Below, in pieces: positions 24,318-36,844 of a DNA stretch of 64,000 bases. The DNA comes from Ensifer oleiphilus (GTDB lineage Bacteria > Pseudomonadota > Alphaproteobacteria > Rhizobiales > Rhizobiaceae). The position numbers were made by a program, and so were the translations under genes. Position 1 is the stretch's first letter. Each line of letters begins with the position of its first letter. The notes beneath the pieces were generated by a model. It was not told the DNA's origin and made no database searches. It saw only the letters and a list, made by a program, of their open reading frames with translations. The stretch spans positions 496,001 through 560,000 of the forward strand of contig NZ_JABWDU010000003.1 of NCBI RefSeq assembly GCF_013371465.1, in the 5' to 3' direction.

Positions 24318-25205
24318 ATGACGACGAAAGATGCAGCCATCGGCGTGGTCGGGCTTGGGGCCATGGGGCTCGGAATGGCGACCACGCTTGCAAGCAACGG
24401 CTTTGCCGTCAAAGGTTTCGACCTTTCCGACAGCAGGCGAAAGCTCGCCGCCGAAGGCGGCGTGACGCCTTGCGAGACGCTTGCCGATGTCTTCGTCGAT
24501 ACCGGCTTCATCGTCTTCTCGCTGCCGACAGCAAAGGACGTTGCTGCCGTCGTCGAGGCCAATCTCAACGCCCTGAAGGCTGCCAGTGATCGTGTCGTCA
24601 TCATCGACACGTCAACGTCGGAGCCGGATGTTTCGCGCGATCTTGCAGCCGGCCTCAATGCGCTTGGCCACGGCTTCCTCGACGCGCCCGTATCAGGCGG
24701 ACCGACGGGTGCGGCAAGCGGTACGTTGACGATGATGATCGGCGGCAGCGACGCCGATGTCATCCGCGCCAAGATGGTGATCGACGCGATGGCGGCCAAA
24801 GCCCTGCATGTAGGCCCAAGCGGTGCCGGCAACGTCGCCAAGCTCGTCAACAACCTGCTGGCCGCCGCCCATATGGTGACGACGGGCGAAGGTCTGAAGC
24901 TGGCGCTTTCGGCCGGGCTCGAGCCAGAACAGGCACTGAAGGTGCTGAACGCCGCCTCGGGCAAATCGATGATCAGCGACGTGCATTTCCCGACCTGGGT
25001 GATGAACGACCGCTTCGACAGCGGCTTCACCATGGGCCTGATGCGCAAGGACGTGCGCCTTGCAAGCGAGCTTGCCGCCCGCACCGGCGCCGCACTGCCG
25101 CTTTCGGCAGAGGTCGCCCGGCTTTGGGCCGACAGCCCGCTCGACAATGCCGATGACTTCACCCGTATGGGCGCCTTTCGCGCTGCGGCCAACGACAACC
25201 GATAA
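24318..25205 (+). CDS. NAD(P)-dependent beta-hydroxyacid dehydrogenase (3-hydroxyisobutyrate dehydrogenase family)
   Basis: 295 residues. ATG 24318 (TTKDAAIGVVGLGAMGLGMA) is preferred over GTG 24306. Rossmann motif GLGAMGLGMA (residues 10-19), the family signature with substrate-binding DAPVSGGPTGAASGTLTMM (about 117-135) and catalytic Lys in SGAGNVAKLVNNLL (about K172). Family members oxidise 3-hydroxyisobutyrate, L-threonate, tartronate semialdehyde or related acids. Followed at 15 bases by an aldehyde dehydrogenase, which suggests consecutive oxidations of a hydroxyacid or semialdehyde. Substrate not determined. Confidence 0.9.
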   Translation: MTTKDAAIGVVGLGAMGLGMATTLASNGFAVKGFDLSDSRRKLAAEGGVTPCETLADVFVDTGFIVFSLPTAKDVAAVVEANLNALKAASDRVVIIDTSTSEPDVSRDLAAGLNALGHGFLDAPVSGGPTGAASGTLTMMIGGSDADVIRAKMVIDAMAAKALHVGPSGAGNVAKLVNNLLAAAHMVTTGEGLKLALSAGLEPEQALKVLNAASGKSMISDVHFPTWVMNDRFDSGFTMGLMRKDVRLASELAARTGAALPLSAEVARLWADSPLDNADDFTRMGAFRAAANDNR

Positions 25206-25220
25206 GACAAGGGGACGACG

Positions 25221-26765
25221 ATGAACGATATGACCATGCCGGCCGGAAAGGCCGAGCGCATCCGCGAACTGTTCCATGGCTTCCTGCCCGGCAGCGAAAT
25301 CGGCAGCTATGTCGATGGCGCGCTGGTGGCAGGCTCCGGGCCCGATCAGGACCTGACCGATCCGGCAACCGGTGCGGTTTTCGCAACGTTCAAGGACGCT
25401 GGCGCCGACGTCATCGATGCGGCGATGGAGGCGGCGACGCGGGCCCAGCGCGAGTGGATCGCGATGACGGCATCGGCGCGCGGCCGGGTGATGAACGAGA
25501 TCGCCCGCAAGATCCGTGAGCGCGCACCTGATCTGGCCGAGCTTGAAAGCCGGTCGGCCGGCCGGCCGATCCGTGACATCCGCGGCGAGGCGCTGCGCGT
25601 CGCCGAGATGTTCGAATACTACGCCGGCTGGTGCGACAAGCTGCATGGCGAGGTCATCCCCGTGCCGACGTCGCACCTGAATTACATCCGGCACGAACCG
25701 GTCGGCGTCGTCGCCCAGATCACGCCCTGGAACGCGCCGCTCTTTACCGGCGGCTGGCAGATCGCACCCGCGATCTGCGCCGGCAACGGCGTCGTCATCA
25801 AGCCGTCGGAACTGACGCCGCTCAGCACGCTCGTGCTCGGAGCGCTTTGCGAAGCCGGCGGCGCGCCGCGCGGCCTCGTCAACGTCATCGCCGGCGCGGG
25901 ACTGACCGCGGGTGCTGCCATGGTCGCCCACCAGAAGACGGCGCTCGTCGTCTTCGTCGGCTCGGCTCAGGCCGGTTCTGCCATTGCGGCAGCGGCTGCG
26001 AAAAACGTCGTACCGTGCATTCTCGAACTCGGCGGAAAATCCGGCAACATCGTCTTTGCCGATGCGGATCTCGACCGCGCGATCGTCGGCGCGCAGTCGG
26101 CGATCTTCTCCGGTGCTGGCCAAAGCTGCGTTGCCGGTTCGCGCCTCCTGATCCACCGCTCGGTGCACCAGCAGTTCGTCGAGCGCTATGCCCGCGCCGC
26201 CGAGCGTATCCCCGTCGGCGATCCCTATCTCGACGAAACCCAGATCGGCCCGATCAACAATGCCCGCCAATGGGCAAAGATCGACGAGATGGTACGCCAG
26301 GGCGTGGCCGAGGGTGCCACCCTTGCGACCGGCGGCAACAAGCCGGAAGCGCTTGTCGCCTCGGGCGGCTTCTTCTTTGCCCCGACGATCCTCGACAACG
26401 TCAAGCCCGACATGACGATCGCGCGTGAGGAAGTCTTCGGCCCGGTCGTCGGCGTCACCGTCTTCGACGACGAAGAGGAGGCGGTCGCCCTTGCCAACGA
26501 TAATCCCTACGGCCTTGCCGGCGCGGTCTGGACAAAAGACGTCGGACGCGCCCACCGCATGGCCGCGCGGGTGCGGGCCGGCACGTTCTGGATCAATGGC
26601 TACAAGACGATCAGCGTCATGTCGCCCTTCGGTGGCTTCGGGCGCTCGGGCTATGGCCGCTCAAGCGGCCGCGACGCGCTGCTGGCCTACACCCAGACCA
26701 AGAGCGTCTGGGTCGAGACCGCGGAAAACCCGGCCGTGGTCTTCGGCTACGCCCCGGAGGCGTAA
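25221..26765 (+). CDS. NAD(P)-dependent aldehyde dehydrogenase
   Basis: 514 residues. Catalytic Glu in LELGGKSGNIVFADADLDRA, catalytic Cys in FSGAGQSCVAGSRLLI, cofactor loop ITPWNAPL and C-terminal GGFGRSGYGRSSG. The overall form is that of class 1/2-like ALDH. It is the second gene of the pair with the beta-hydroxyacid dehydrogenase, ends in a strong hairpin, and probably oxidises the aldehyde produced or used by that enzyme. Confidence 0.92.
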   Translation: MNDMTMPAGKAERIRELFHGFLPGSEIGSYVDGALVAGSGPDQDLTDPATGAVFATFKDAGADVIDAAMEAATRAQREWIAMTASARGRVMNEIARKIRERAPDLAELESRSAGRPIRDIRGEALRVAEMFEYYAGWCDKLHGEVIPVPTSHLNYIRHEPVGVVAQITPWNAPLFTGGWQIAPAICAGNGVVIKPSELTPLSTLVLGALCEAGGAPRGLVNVIAGAGLTAGAAMVAHQKTALVVFVGSAQAGSAIAAAAAKNVVPCILELGGKSGNIVFADADLDRAIVGAQSAIFSGAGQSCVAGSRLLIHRSVHQQFVERYARAAERIPVGDPYLDETQIGPINNARQWAKIDEMVRQGVAEGATLATGGNKPEALVASGGFFFAPTILDNVKPDMTIAREEVFGPVVGVTVFDDEEEAVALANDNPYGLAGAVWTKDVGRAHRMAARVRAGTFWINGYKTISVMSPFGGFGRSGYGRSSGRDALLAYTQTKSVWVETAENPAVVFGYAPEA

Positions 26766-26788
26766 AGCCGTCGAGGGGACGAAATGAC

Positions 26789-26820
26789 AGAAGGGCCGGC
26801 GTTTGCCGGCCCTTCTCGTT
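26789..26820 (+). terminator. Terminator between aldehyde dehydrogenase and chemoreceptor genes
   Basis: AGAAGGGCCGGC (26789-26800) and 26805-26816 form a perfect 12-bp stem with a GTTT loop, followed by CGTTCGTT. It lies between convergent genes and may serve both directions; the T-runs are short. Confidence 0.7.
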
Positions 26821-26842
26821 CGTTACCGCTCGCCTTCAACCG

Positions 26843-28744
26843 TCAGGCGGCGCGGCTCCAGCTTTCGCGCGTTGCAGCCGCTTCGAGCTTGAACTTCGCC
26901 AGCATCGTGCGGAGCTGACGGCTTTCTTCGGCAAGCGTACCGCTTGCAGCCGTCGTCTCTTCGACCATGGCCGCGTTCTGCTGGGTCATCTGGTCCATGT
27001 GGTTGACCGAGGTGTTGATCTCCTGCAGGGCCGTTGCCTGTTCGCGGGCAGCCGTGGCGATCGTGTTGACATGGCCGCTGACATTGTTGACCAGGGTCTC
27101 GATCTCCAGCAACGCCTCGCCTGTGGAACGCACCAGCGACACGCCGTTTTCGACCTCGCTTGCCGAGCTGTGGATCAGCGTCTTGATCTCCTTGGCAGCG
27201 TTCGCAGAGCGCTGCGCCAGTTCGCGTACTTCCTGGGCGACGACGGCAAAGCCACGCCCCGCTTCCCCGGCACGAGCGGCCTCGACGCCGGCGTTCAGCG
27301 CCAGAAGATTGGTCTGGAAGGCGATCTCGTCGATCACCGAGATGATCTGGTTGATCCGGTTGGACGAATCCTCGATGCGGCCCATGGCGTCGATCGCGCT
27401 TCGCACGATCGCGCCTGAACGGCCGGCACTGTCCTTGGTGGCACGCACCATGTCATGGGCCTCGTTGGCCCGCTCGGACGCGGTGCGGACCGTCGAGGTG
27501 ATTTCATCGAGGGCAGCCGCGGTTTCTTCAAGCGCTGCCGCCTGCTGCTCGGTACGCTTCGACAGGTCGTTTGCGGCCGAGCTCAATTCCACGGAGTTGT
27601 CGTTGATCGTTCCGGCCGCAGTCCGCACATTCTGCATCGTCGAGCGCAGGGTCACCATCGTGGCGTTGACATTGGTCTGAAGCTCGGCGAACGCACCGTG
27701 GAATTCGCCGCGCATGTTTTGCGTCAAGTCGGCGTCGGCAAGCGCTGCCACGACACGGCGGACCTCGTTGACCGTCAGGTCGACGCTCGACACCAGTTCG
27801 TTGACGCTGGCGGCAAAGCGGTTCAGGTCCTCGTTGTCATAGTCCTTGGTGATGCGGCCGGTGAAATCGCCGGCGACAGCGGATGCGACCACGATGCTGA
27901 TGTTCGATTGCAGGTCGCTGCTGCGGGCATGCAGCACCGCCTCCTGGGCCTTCATGGCACGCATGCTGATGGCATTCTTGCGGAAGACCTCGACGGCGCG
28001 GGCCATCTCACCGATCTCGTCGCGACGCGAAACGTCGGCGCCATCGCCATCCAGTTTGCCGTCTGCAAGTTCGCTCATGATAGAGGTCAGCGACTGTACC
28101 GGAACAACAATGCCGCGGCGGGCAACCAGCAGGCTAACGCCGACGCCGAAGACGATGCAGGCACCGGCCGCGGCCAAAAGGATCGTCATCGCAACGGAAG
28201 ACGAGGAGAGCGCTTCGGCGCGGGCCGTTGCAAGAGCATCGCCGGAATAGGTGCTGTAGGCCTTGACGGTGGAGGTCACCGTCTTCTGGGCATCGAGCGC
28301 CTTGTCGAGTGCGGCCTTGACGGCAGCGGCATCCGCGCCGTTCGAGTCGGCGACGGCAACCATGGCCCTGATTTCGTCGAAGTAGCTGTGGAGCGTCGTG
28401 CGGATGTCGTTGAGCAGCTTGTCCTCGGCATCGTCGGCAACCGCCTCGATCTTGGTGACGCGCTCGAGCATTTCCGCAGCGCGCGTTTCGGTTTCGGCGC
28501 CGAATTCCGAAGCCTTCTCCGGCGTTGCCGCCAGCTGATAGGTCATGCGGCTGATGGCGATAATATCGACCCGCAGGTCCATCGCTTCGCGCGCCGCCTC
28601 TTCACGAGCGCCGACGTCGACGATCGTCGTTCCAAGCGAGGAGAGCCCGCGCGCGCCAGCAAGCGCGATAAGGGTGGAGGAAATGCCCATGACCACGACC
28701 ACGAGGCCGACCTTGGTCAATATCGATAAATTCTTGAACGTCAC
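26843..28744 (-). CDS. Methyl-accepting chemotaxis protein
   Basis: 633 residues from GTG 28744, preceded by AGGAG at 9 bases; upstream in-frame starts lack a ribosome site. Membrane helix at about 8-30 ([16 protein letters not shown]), periplasmic four-helix-bundle-like sensor to about 180, second helix ([20 protein letters not shown]), HAMP at about 205-260, and the cytoplasmic signalling hairpin whose tip [20 protein letters not shown] (about 475-495) is the CheA/CheW contact region. No C-terminal CheR/CheB pentapeptide is seen. The ligand is unknown. No chemotaxis operon adjoins, so it is an orphan receptor. Confidence 0.95.
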   Translation of the reverse strand: MTFKNLSILTKVGLVVVVMGISSTLIALAGARGLSSLGTTIVDVGAREEAAREAMDLRVDIIAISRMTYQLAATPEKASEFGAETETRAAEMLERVTKIEAVADDAEDKLLNDIRTTLHSYFDEIRAMVAVADSNGADAAAVKAALDKALDAQKTVTSTVKAYSTYSGDALATARAEALSSSSVAMTILLAAAGACIVFGVGVSLLVARRGIVVPVQSLTSIMSELADGKLDGDGADVSRRDEIGEMARAVEVFRKNAISMRAMKAQEAVLHARSSDLQSNISIVVASAVAGDFTGRITKDYDNEDLNRFAASVNELVSSVDLTVNEVRRVVAALADADLTQNMRGEFHGAFAELQTNVNATMVTLRSTMQNVRTAAGTINDNSVELSSAANDLSKRTEQQAAALEETAAALDEITSTVRTASERANEAHDMVRATKDSAGRSGAIVRSAIDAMGRIEDSSNRINQIISVIDEIAFQTNLLALNAGVEAARAGEAGRGFAVVAQEVRELAQRSANAAKEIKTLIHSSASEVENGVSLVRSTGEALLEIETLVNNVSGHVNTIATAAREQATALQEINTSVNHMDQMTQQNAAMVEETTAASGTLAEESRQLRTMLAKFKLEAAATRESWSRAA

Positions 28745-29027
28745 TGCCGTGACTCCTGTGATGTCGCGATCGCGCTGGTTTGGTGGACATGGTCGGCCAA
28801 ACCGGTGGGAGGACACCCGGAATGTTGCGCGCGCTCCGTGGGAGGAGGCGGAGTTTTTCGGCGCACCGACCGAGCTATCCTTAGTAATTGCGAATTTAAA
28901 TTAACGTTAAAACAGCAATACCAGGATCGGCTCCACCGGGACGCGCATGAGCCAAGCGCCGTTGCAAACGCAAAGCGGGCGGGCGATTGCTCGCCCGCCC
29001 GCAGACCGCCGCAGCAGTCTTGGGAGA
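28745..29027. other. Spacer between chemoreceptor and hydantoinase genes
   Basis: 283 bases, no gene. It includes an AT-rich stretch with the perfect palindrome TTAACGTTAA at 28901-28910, 157 bases upstream of the chemoreceptor GTG, and the hairpin of the hydantoinase terminator at 28975-29002. The promoter of the chemoreceptor presumably lies in the AT-rich part. Confidence 0.45.
28975..29002 (-). terminator. Probable terminator of the hydantoinase gene
   Basis: GCGGGCGGGCGA pairs perfectly over 12 bp with 28991-29002 around a TTGC loop. On the minus strand it is followed by TTTGCGTTTGC, an interrupted T-run. It lies 25 bases after the hydantoinase stop. Confidence 0.65.
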
Positions 29028-32000
29028 TCATTTACTGCCGTAGCCGCCGCCGGTCGGCGTGACGACGGTGAAGGCCTCACCGGCCTCCAGAACCGTGTGG
29101 GCGCAACCCGACAGTTCCTCGGTGCGACCATCGTTGCGGCGAACGAGGTTCTGGCCGAGATTGCCGGCTTCACCACCCTTGATGCCAAAGGGGGCAACGC
29201 GGCGGTGTCCGGAGAGGATGGCGAAGTCGAGCTTCTCGCGGGCACGGATGGTGCGCTTCGTGCCATCACCGGCCGACCACTTGCCCTTGCCGCCGGAGCC
29301 GCGGCGGATATGGAAGTCCTCCAGCACGACAGGGAATCGCGTCTCTAGGATTTCGGGATCGGTCAGCCGCGAGTTGGTCATGTGTGTGTGGACCGCATCG
29401 GCACCGTTATAGCCCGGACCCGCCGGCGCGCCTGAGCAGATCGTCTCGTAATACTGATAATGCGCGTTGCCGAAAGTCAGGTTGTTCATCGTGCCTTGAG
29501 CGCCCGCCTGGCTTTGGACGGCACCAAACAGGCAGTTGGTCACGGCCTGGCTGACCTCGACGTTGCCGGCAACGACGGCGGCCGGATAGCTCGGGGTCAA
29601 CATCGTGCCTTCCGGGATGACGATGTGGATCGGCCTGAGGCAGCCGGCATTCATCGGAATGTCGGCTTCGACGAGCACGCGGAAGACATAAAGCACGGCG
29701 GCGCGCGTGACCGGGGCCGGTGCGTTGAAGTTGTCGCCACGCTGTTCCGACGTGCCGGTGAAATCGACGGTCGCCTCGCGCTTGTCGCGATCGACGGTGA
29801 TCTTCACCACGATCTTGCAGCCCTGGTCCATCTCGTAGGAGAACTCGCCGTCCGGCAACTGGTCGAGAACGCGGCGAACGCTTTCAGCGGCATTGTCCTG
29901 GACGTGGCCCATATAGGCCTCGACGACGTCTTCGCCGAACTGAGCGATCATCTTCTTCAGTTCCGCCACGCCCTTTTCGTTGGCGGCGACCTGGGCTTTC
30001 AGGTCGTTGACGTTCTGGACGATGTTGCGCACGGGATAACGCGCGCCGTTCAGCAACGCCTCAAGCTCGGCCTCGCAGAATCGGCCAGCATCGATGAGCT
30101 TGAAGTTGTCGATGTAGACGCCTTCTTCCTCGATGTTGGTGGCAAGCGGCGACATTGAGCCCGGAGAAATGCCGCCGATGTCGGCGTGATGGCCGCGGCT
30201 TGCGACCCAGAAGCGGATCTCCTGGCCCTGGTCGTCGAACACCGGCGTGCAGACCGTCAGGTCGGGCAGATGCGTGCCACCGTTATACGGTGCGTTGATC
30301 AGGAACACGTCGCCGGGATGAATGACCGGGTTCTCGCGGATTGCTGTTGCGACCGAGGCATCCATGGAGCCGAGATGCACCGGCATATGCGGCGCGTTGG
30401 CAACCAGATTGCCCCTGTTGTCGAAGACTGCACAGGAGAAGTCGAGACGCTCCTTGATGTTGACCGAATAGGCGGTGTTCTGCAGCGTCACGCCCATCTG
30501 CTCGGCGATCGACATGAAGAGATTGTTGAAGATCTCGAGCATGACCGGATCGGCCTTGGTGCCGATGGCGCTGCGTTCCGGCAACGCCTTGACCCGGCGA
30601 AGCACGATATGGTCCTTGGCCGTCAGTTCCGCCTGCCAGCCGTCCTCGACGATCACCGTCTGGTTCGGCTCGATGATGATCGCCGGGCCGTCGAGACGCT
30701 GACCGGGCTTGATGTCGGAGCGTAGCGCGACCGGCGCATCGTGGAACTGGCCCTGAGAATAGAAGCGGGTGCTGCGGCTGAGCGCTGGCGCGCCATCCGT
30801 CGTTGCCAGGCCTTCGCCCTCCATCTGGGCAGCGCCGCCGCCGACTGTCTCGACTTCGACCGCGTCGATCACCAGCGCCTTGTTCTCGGCGACGAAACCG
30901 AAGCGGCGCTTGTGCAAGGTCTCGAATTCGGCGCGTAGGCGGGCAATGTCGTCATGCGCGGGGAAGGTCGCATCGACAGCCAGAACGGTGTCGGTGCCGG
31001 CATAACGGATATGGGCGCGAAGATGGGTGCGGATGTCGTCACGCGCGATCCCCTGCGCTTCGAGTTCGCCCAGGCATTCGACCTGCAGGTCTGCGCCGAG
31101 CGTTGCAAGCGCTGCCGGTGCCTTGTCGTCGAGCGCGACGCCGAGCGCCTTCTGGCGGGTGGCGCGGATATCGGCAAGGCCCATGCCGTAGGCCGACAAT
31201 AGACCCGACATCGGGTGAATCAGGATGCTCTTCATCCCCAGAGAATCGGCAACGAGGCAGGCGTGCTGTCCGCCGGCGCCGCCGAAGCAGCTGAGCGCAT
31301 AGCGGGTGACGTCGTAGCCACGTTGGACGGAAATCTTCTTGATCGCCTCGACCATGTTGGCGACCGCAATGCGGATGAAGCCGTCGGCCACATCCTCGGG
31401 AGTGCGGCCATCGCCGATCTCGGTTGCCATCGCTGCGAACCGCTGACGCACCGTCTCGACATCGAGCCGCTCGTTCTGCTCAGGTCCGAACAGCGCCGGG
31501 AAGAACTCCGGTATCAGCTTGCCGAGCATGACATTGGCGTCGGTGACCGCCAGCGGTCCGCCGTTGCGATAGCAGGCGGGACCGGGATTGGCGCCGGCGG
31601 AGTCCGGGCCGACGCGAAAACGTTCGCCGTCGAAATGCAGGATCGAGCCGCCGCCGGCGGCAACCGTATGGATCAGCATCATCGGCGCACGCACGCGCAC
31701 GCCGGCAACTTCGGTCTCGAAGGCACGCTCGTACTCGCCGTCGAAATGGGCAACGTCCGTGGAGGTGCCCCCCATATCGAAGCCGATGACCCGGTCGAAA
31801 CCGGCCGCTTCACCGGTTTTTGCGAGGCCAACGACGCCGCCGGCCGGGCCGGAGAGGATCGCGTCCTTGCCCTGGAACATGTCGGCGGCCGTAAGTCCCC
31901 CCGATGACATCATGAACATGACGCGGGCGCCGGAACGCTCGACGTCGAGCTCGCCTGAGACCTGCGCCACGTAGCGGCGCAACACCGGCGAGAGATAGGC

Positions 32001-32648
32001 GTCGATGACTGTGGTGTCACCGCGACCGACATATTTGATCAGCGGCGAGACTTCGTGGCTGACCGACACCTGCTCGAAGCCCATTTCGCGGGCGAGCCGG
32101 GCGACCAACGCCTCGTGTTCGGGATATTTGTAGGCGTGCATGAAGACGATCGCGACGGTGTTGTAGCCCTGGTCGCGCAATGCTGTCAGCGCCTGTCGCG
32201 CTTCCGCCTCCTCAAGCGCCTGCTCCACAGTACCGTCGGCCAGAACCCGTTCGCCGAGCTCGACGATGTCCTTATAGAGCGCTTCCGGCTTGATGATCTC
32301 GGTCGCAAAGATGTTCTTGCGTTCCTGGTAACCGATCCGGAGCGCGTCGCGGAAGCCGCGCGTCGTCACCAGCGCCAGCGGTTCACCCTTGCGCTCAAGC
32401 AGCGCATTGGTCGCAACCGTCGTGCCCATGCGCACTTCGCTGATGAGGCCGGCCGGGATCGGCGCGCCGGTCGGCAGGCCCAGATGCAGGCGGATACCCT
32501 GTACGGCCGCATCGCGATAGGCTTCCGGATTCTCCGACAGCACCTTGCGCGCATGCAGCACGCCTTGCGGGTCCCTGCCGATCACGTCGGTGAAGGTGCC
32601 GCCACGGTCGATCCAGAAGTCCCAGCTGCCGGTTTCGCGTGCGCTCAT
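29028..32648 (-). CDS. 5-oxoprolinase / hydantoinase HyuA-HyuB fusion
   Basis: 1206 residues, the full size of ATP-dependent 5-oxoprolinase. N-terminal half (about 1-690) is hydantoinase_[17 protein letters not shown] phosphate loop, [35 protein letters not shown]-terminal half (about 700-1206) is hydantoinase_B: ISVQRGY-type link, then [47 protein letters not shown] and [18 protein letters not shown]. The enzyme couples ATP cleavage to ring opening of 5-oxoproline (or N-substituted hydantoins) to give glutamate or carbamoyl amino acids. In many bacteria the two halves are separate genes; here they are fused. Divergent from a winged-helix regulator and a dipeptide-type ABC importer, so the substrate is probably imported by that system. 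Confidence 0.92.
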   Translation of the reverse strand: MSARETGSWDFWIDRGGTFTDVIGRDPQGVLHARKVLSENPEAYRDAAVQGIRLHLGLPTGAPIPAGLISEVRMGTTVATNALLERKGEPLALVTTRGFRDALRIGYQERKNIFATEIIKPEALYKDIVELGERVLADGTVEQALEEAEARQALTALRDQGYNTVAIVFMHAYKYPEHEALVARLAREMGFEQVSVSHEVSPLIKYVGRGDTTVIDAYLSPVLRRYVAQVSGELDVERSGARVMFMMSSGGLTAADMFQGKDAILSGPAGGVVGLAKTGEAAGFDRVIGFDMGGTSTDVAHFDGEYERAFETEVAGVRVRAPMMLIHTVAAGGGSILHFDGERFRVGPDSAGANPGPACYRNGGPLAVTDANVMLGKLIPEFFPALFGPEQNERLDVETVRQRFAAMATEIGDGRTPEDVADGFIRIAVANMVEAIKKISVQRGYDVTRYALSCFGGAGGQHACLVADSLGMKSILIHPMSGLLSAYGMGLADIRATRQKALGVALDDKAPAALATLGADLQVECLGELEAQGIARDDIRTHLRAHIRYAGTDTVLAVDATFPAHDDIARLRAEFETLHKRRFGFVAENKALVIDAVEVETVGGGAAQMEGEGLATTDGAPALSRSTRFYSQGQFHDAPVALRSDIKPGQRLDGPAIIIEPNQTVIVEDGWQAELTAKDHIVLRRVKALPERSAIGTKADPVMLEIFNNLFMSIAEQMGVTLQNTAYSVNIKERLDFSCAVFDNRGNLVANAPHMPVHLGSMDASVATAIRENPVIHPGDVFLINAPYNGGTHLPDLTVCTPVFDDQGQEIRFWVASRGHHADIGGISPGSMSPLATNIEEEGVYIDNFKLIDAGRFCEAELEALLNGARYPVRNIVQNVNDLKAQVAANEKGVAELKKMIAQFGEDVVEAYMGHVQDNAAESVRRVLDQLPDGEFSYEMDQGCKIVVKITVDRDKREATVDFTGTSEQRGDNFNAPAPVTRAAVLYVFRVLVEADIPMNAGCLRPIHIVIPEGTMLTPSYPAAVVAGNVEVSQAVTNCLFGAVQSQAGAQGTMNNLTFGNAHYQYYETICSGAPAGPGYNGADAVHTHMTNSRLTDPEILETRFPVVLEDFHIRRGSGGKGKWSAGDGTKRTIRAREKLDFAILSGHRRVAPFGIKGGEAGNLGQNLVRRNDGRTEELSGCAHTVLEAGEAFTVVTPTGGGYGSK

Positions 32649-32713
32649 CGTCCATCCCTCTCACTCGTATGCCGCCAGCTCGGGTCGGCTCCGAAAATCA
32701 TCAAAGCAGTTCG

Positions 32714-32753
32714 TTGACAAAATGTCGATAAAATGATGACATAAAATCGTCAA
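32714..32753. promoter_or_regulatory. Operator cluster between hydantoinase and winged-helix regulator
   Basis: The spacer holds nested dyads: GACA-AAA-TGTC (32716-32726), ATGTC...GACAT (32722-32742) and TTGAC...GTCAA (32714-32753), with TGACA repeated at 32715 and 32737, 22 bases (two helical turns) apart. It ends 17 bases before the regulator ATG, within the divergent promoter region. Binding by the adjacent regulator is inferred. Confidence 0.55.
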
Positions 32754-32769
32754 GATGAGGAAGTGCTGA

Positions 32770-33354
32770 ATGACGAAGAAGTCTGAGGAGAGCTTTGACG
32801 GCAGGGAGTGGGCGCAAGACGCTCTGCCCGGCCATATGAAGCCCGTGGCCGCGATTGGTCCGATCGTCTCCTCCGCACATCTTGCCGAAGGCGGGTCCCC
32901 GGGCCTCTCGGAAGTCGAGTACGGCCTGATTCTCGCCTCGCACGCGTTTCACCGCTGGATGGTGCGCTGCATGGCCGCTGCCGGCGTGCCCGGCCTCTCA
33001 TCCACAGAAATCTTGATCCTGCATACGATCCGCCACCGCGACCGTGGCAAGAAGCTTGCCGACATCTGCCTCGTGCTCGACATCGAAGACACCCATGTCG
33101 CGACTTATGCCATCCGCAAGCTCGAAGCGGCGGGTCTTGTCACCACCGGCAAGGAAGGCAAGGAAAAGACCATCCAGATCACCGACAAAGGTGCGGAAGC
33201 CTGCACCCGCTATGCGCAAATCCGCGAGCGCCTGCTCGTGACATCGACGGCCAATGCCCGCCCTTCCGAGGAGACTTTGTCGGAAATCGCCGCCGTGCTG
33301 CGCTTCATGTCGGGTGCCTATGAACAGTCCGCGCGTGCCGCGACCACATTGTGA
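32770..33354 (+). CDS. MarR-like winged-helix transcriptional regulator
   Basis: 194 residues from ATG 32770 behind GAGGAAG. A winged helix occupies about residues 75-145: SSTEILILHTIRHRDRGKKL, then EDTHVATYAIRKLEAAGLVT and wing GKEGKEKTIQITDKG. It resembles the predicted 'winged helix DNA-binding protein' group related to MarR. It heads the plus-strand operon (ABC ATPase, binding protein, permeases, peptidase) and faces the hydantoinase gene, so it probably controls both in response to the transported peptide or lactam. Confidence 0.85.
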   Translation: MTKKSEESFDGREWAQDALPGHMKPVAAIGPIVSSAHLAEGGSPGLSEVEYGLILASHAFHRWMVRCMAAAGVPGLSSTEILILHTIRHRDRGKKLADICLVLDIEDTHVATYAIRKLEAAGLVTTGKEGKEKTIQITDKGAEACTRYAQIRERLLVTSTANARPSEETLSEIAAVLRFMSGAYEQSARAATTL

Positions 33355-33367
33355 CAAGGAAGATCGC

Positions 33368-35200
<1,833 letters not shown>

Positions 35201-35251
35201 AGCCGCTTTCTCTCTTCGAGGGAAGGCAGTCGAAACAGGAGTGAGTAAAAA

Positions 35252-36784
35252 ATGATCAACAAAAAGGGGATCCACGCCGCCTTCATCGCGCTTGCGCTGA
35301 CTGGCAGCCTTCTGACAACCGGGCCGGCCTTTGCCGCTGGCACATTGACGGTTTCGTCGCCGCAGGATCCGGGCAGCTGGGATCCGGTCGACACCTTCCT
35401 CGTCAACTGGGCGTCTGTCTCCACCAACATTTTCGACGGCCTGACCTATCGCGGCCCTGACCGCAAACTGGTTCCCGGCCTCGCGACATCATGGAAAGAG
35501 CTTGACGGCGGCAAGCGCCTGCGCTTCACGCTGCGCGAAGGCGTCAAGTTCCACAATGGAGAGCCCTTCAACGCCGAAGCCGTGAAGTACACCTTCGACC
35601 GCCTGCTCGGCGAAGAAGGCTCGAAGGGCCCGCAGAAATCCAACTACGCCGTCATCGAAAAAGTCGAGATCATCGACGAGAAGACCGTCGATCTGCATCT
35701 GAAGGCGCCGGATCCTGTTCTCCTGACGAAGCTTGCCGGCTATGGCGCGATGATCGTGCCGCCGAAGTACATCCAGGAAAAGGGCGAGGACTACTTCAAC
35801 ACCCATCCTGTCGGGACCGGCCCGTTCAAGTTCGTCTCCTATGAGCCGAAGGTGGCGATCAAGCTCGAAGCCTTCGCCGACCATTGGGGCGGCGCGCCGA
35901 AGCTCTCCAACCTCGACTTCCGCTTCATCGCCGAGCCGGCGACCGCCGTTGCCGAACTGCAGGCCGGCCGCGTCGATCTCGTCATCCCGCCGACCATTCC
36001 GATCGGCATGATCCCGACGATCCAGGGTGACGACAAGCTCGAGATCGTCTCGACCCCCGGCCCGACGGTCTATGCTCTGCGCTTCAACACCCGCGACGGC
36101 ATCACCAAGGATCCGAAGGTTCGCAAGGCGCTAATCCTCGGCGTCGACCGCGACACCATCATCCAGTCGATCCTCGGCGGCCAGGCCGCTCCGATCGCCA
36201 GCTTCCAGGGCGAACTGTCGTTCGGCTTCGACCCCACGATGAAGCCGCTGCCCTACGATCCCGAGCAGGCAAAGGCGCTTTTGAAGGAAGCCGGCGTCGC
36301 ACCGGGCGCCTCCGTCCAGATCGACGTGCGCGGCAACGACGCGACCTTCAACGAAGTGGTGCAGGCTGTCGCCAGCTACCTGCAGCTCGTCGGCATCAAC
36401 GCGACGATCAAGCCGTATGAGACCAACGTTCTCTTGAACGACATCATCCCCGCCGGCAAGACCGGCGCGATGTTCCAGCAATCCTGGGGCGGCTGGACGC
36501 TCGATTACGACAACACCGCCTACTCGATGTATCACTCGGGCGAAAAGTGGAACCCCTACGACAAGGACGCCGATCTCGACAAGCTGCTGGAATCCCAGCG
36601 CTCGATCACCGATCAGCCGAAGCGTGAGGAAATCCTCAAGCAGATCGCCAACTACGCCGCCGACCGTGCGCTGGAAATGCCGCTCTACAACCTCAACGCC
36701 ATCTACGGCGTGAGCAAGCGCGTCAAGAACTTCACGCCCGTTCCCGACAGCCGCCTGCGGCTGACGGACGTCACGGTCGAGTAA
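35252..36784 (+). CDS. Peptide/nickel-type ABC transporter substrate-binding protein (SBP_bac_5)
   Basis: 510 residues with signal peptide (about 1-28, cleaved after FAA). The mature part shows NIFDGLTYRGPDRKLVPGLATSW, LREGVKFHNGEPFNAEAVKY and GTGPFKFVSYEPK, typical of DppA/OppA. Preceded by AGGAGTGAG. It binds di- or oligopeptides or similar amides in the periplasm and delivers them to the permease pair. Context (5-oxoprolinase, M14 peptidase) suggests pyroglutamyl or glutathione-like peptides, but this is inference. Confidence 0.93.
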   Translation: MINKKGIHAAFIALALTGSLLTTGPAFAAGTLTVSSPQDPGSWDPVDTFLVNWASVSTNIFDGLTYRGPDRKLVPGLATSWKELDGGKRLRFTLREGVKFHNGEPFNAEAVKYTFDRLLGEEGSKGPQKSNYAVIEKVEIIDEKTVDLHLKAPDPVLLTKLAGYGAMIVPPKYIQEKGEDYFNTHPVGTGPFKFVSYEPKVAIKLEAFADHWGGAPKLSNLDFRFIAEPATAVAELQAGRVDLVIPPTIPIGMIPTIQGDDKLEIVSTPGPTVYALRFNTRDGITKDPKVRKALILGVDRDTIIQSILGGQAAPIASFQGELSFGFDPTMKPLPYDPEQAKALLKEAGVAPGASVQIDVRGNDATFNEVVQAVASYLQLVGINATIKPYETNVLLNDIIPAGKTGAMFQQSWGGWTLDYDNTAYSMYHSGEKWNPYDKDADLDKLLESQRSITDQPKREEILKQIANYAADRALEMPLYNLNAIYGVSKRVKNFTPVPDSRLRLTDVTVE

Positions 36785-36792
36785 CAATCAGG

Positions 36793-36820
36793 TCCGCCGC
36801 CCGCTTTGGTGGGCGGCGGA
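36793..36820 (+). other. Intercistronic hairpin after the binding-protein gene
   Basis: TCCGCCGCCC (36793-36802) and GGGCGGCGGA (36811-36820) form a perfect 10-bp stem with an 8-base loop, no T-run. Same position and type as the hairpins after the other binding-protein genes of this window. Confidence 0.6.
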
Positions 36821-36844
36821 TCGTCTTCATGAAGGGCGGGTAAG

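Noticed and set aside
24693-26555. 620-codon minus-strand frame opposite the dehydrogenase genes
   Set aside because: Antisense of the beta-hydroxyacid and aldehyde dehydrogenases; Arg/Gly/Asp-rich with no domain.
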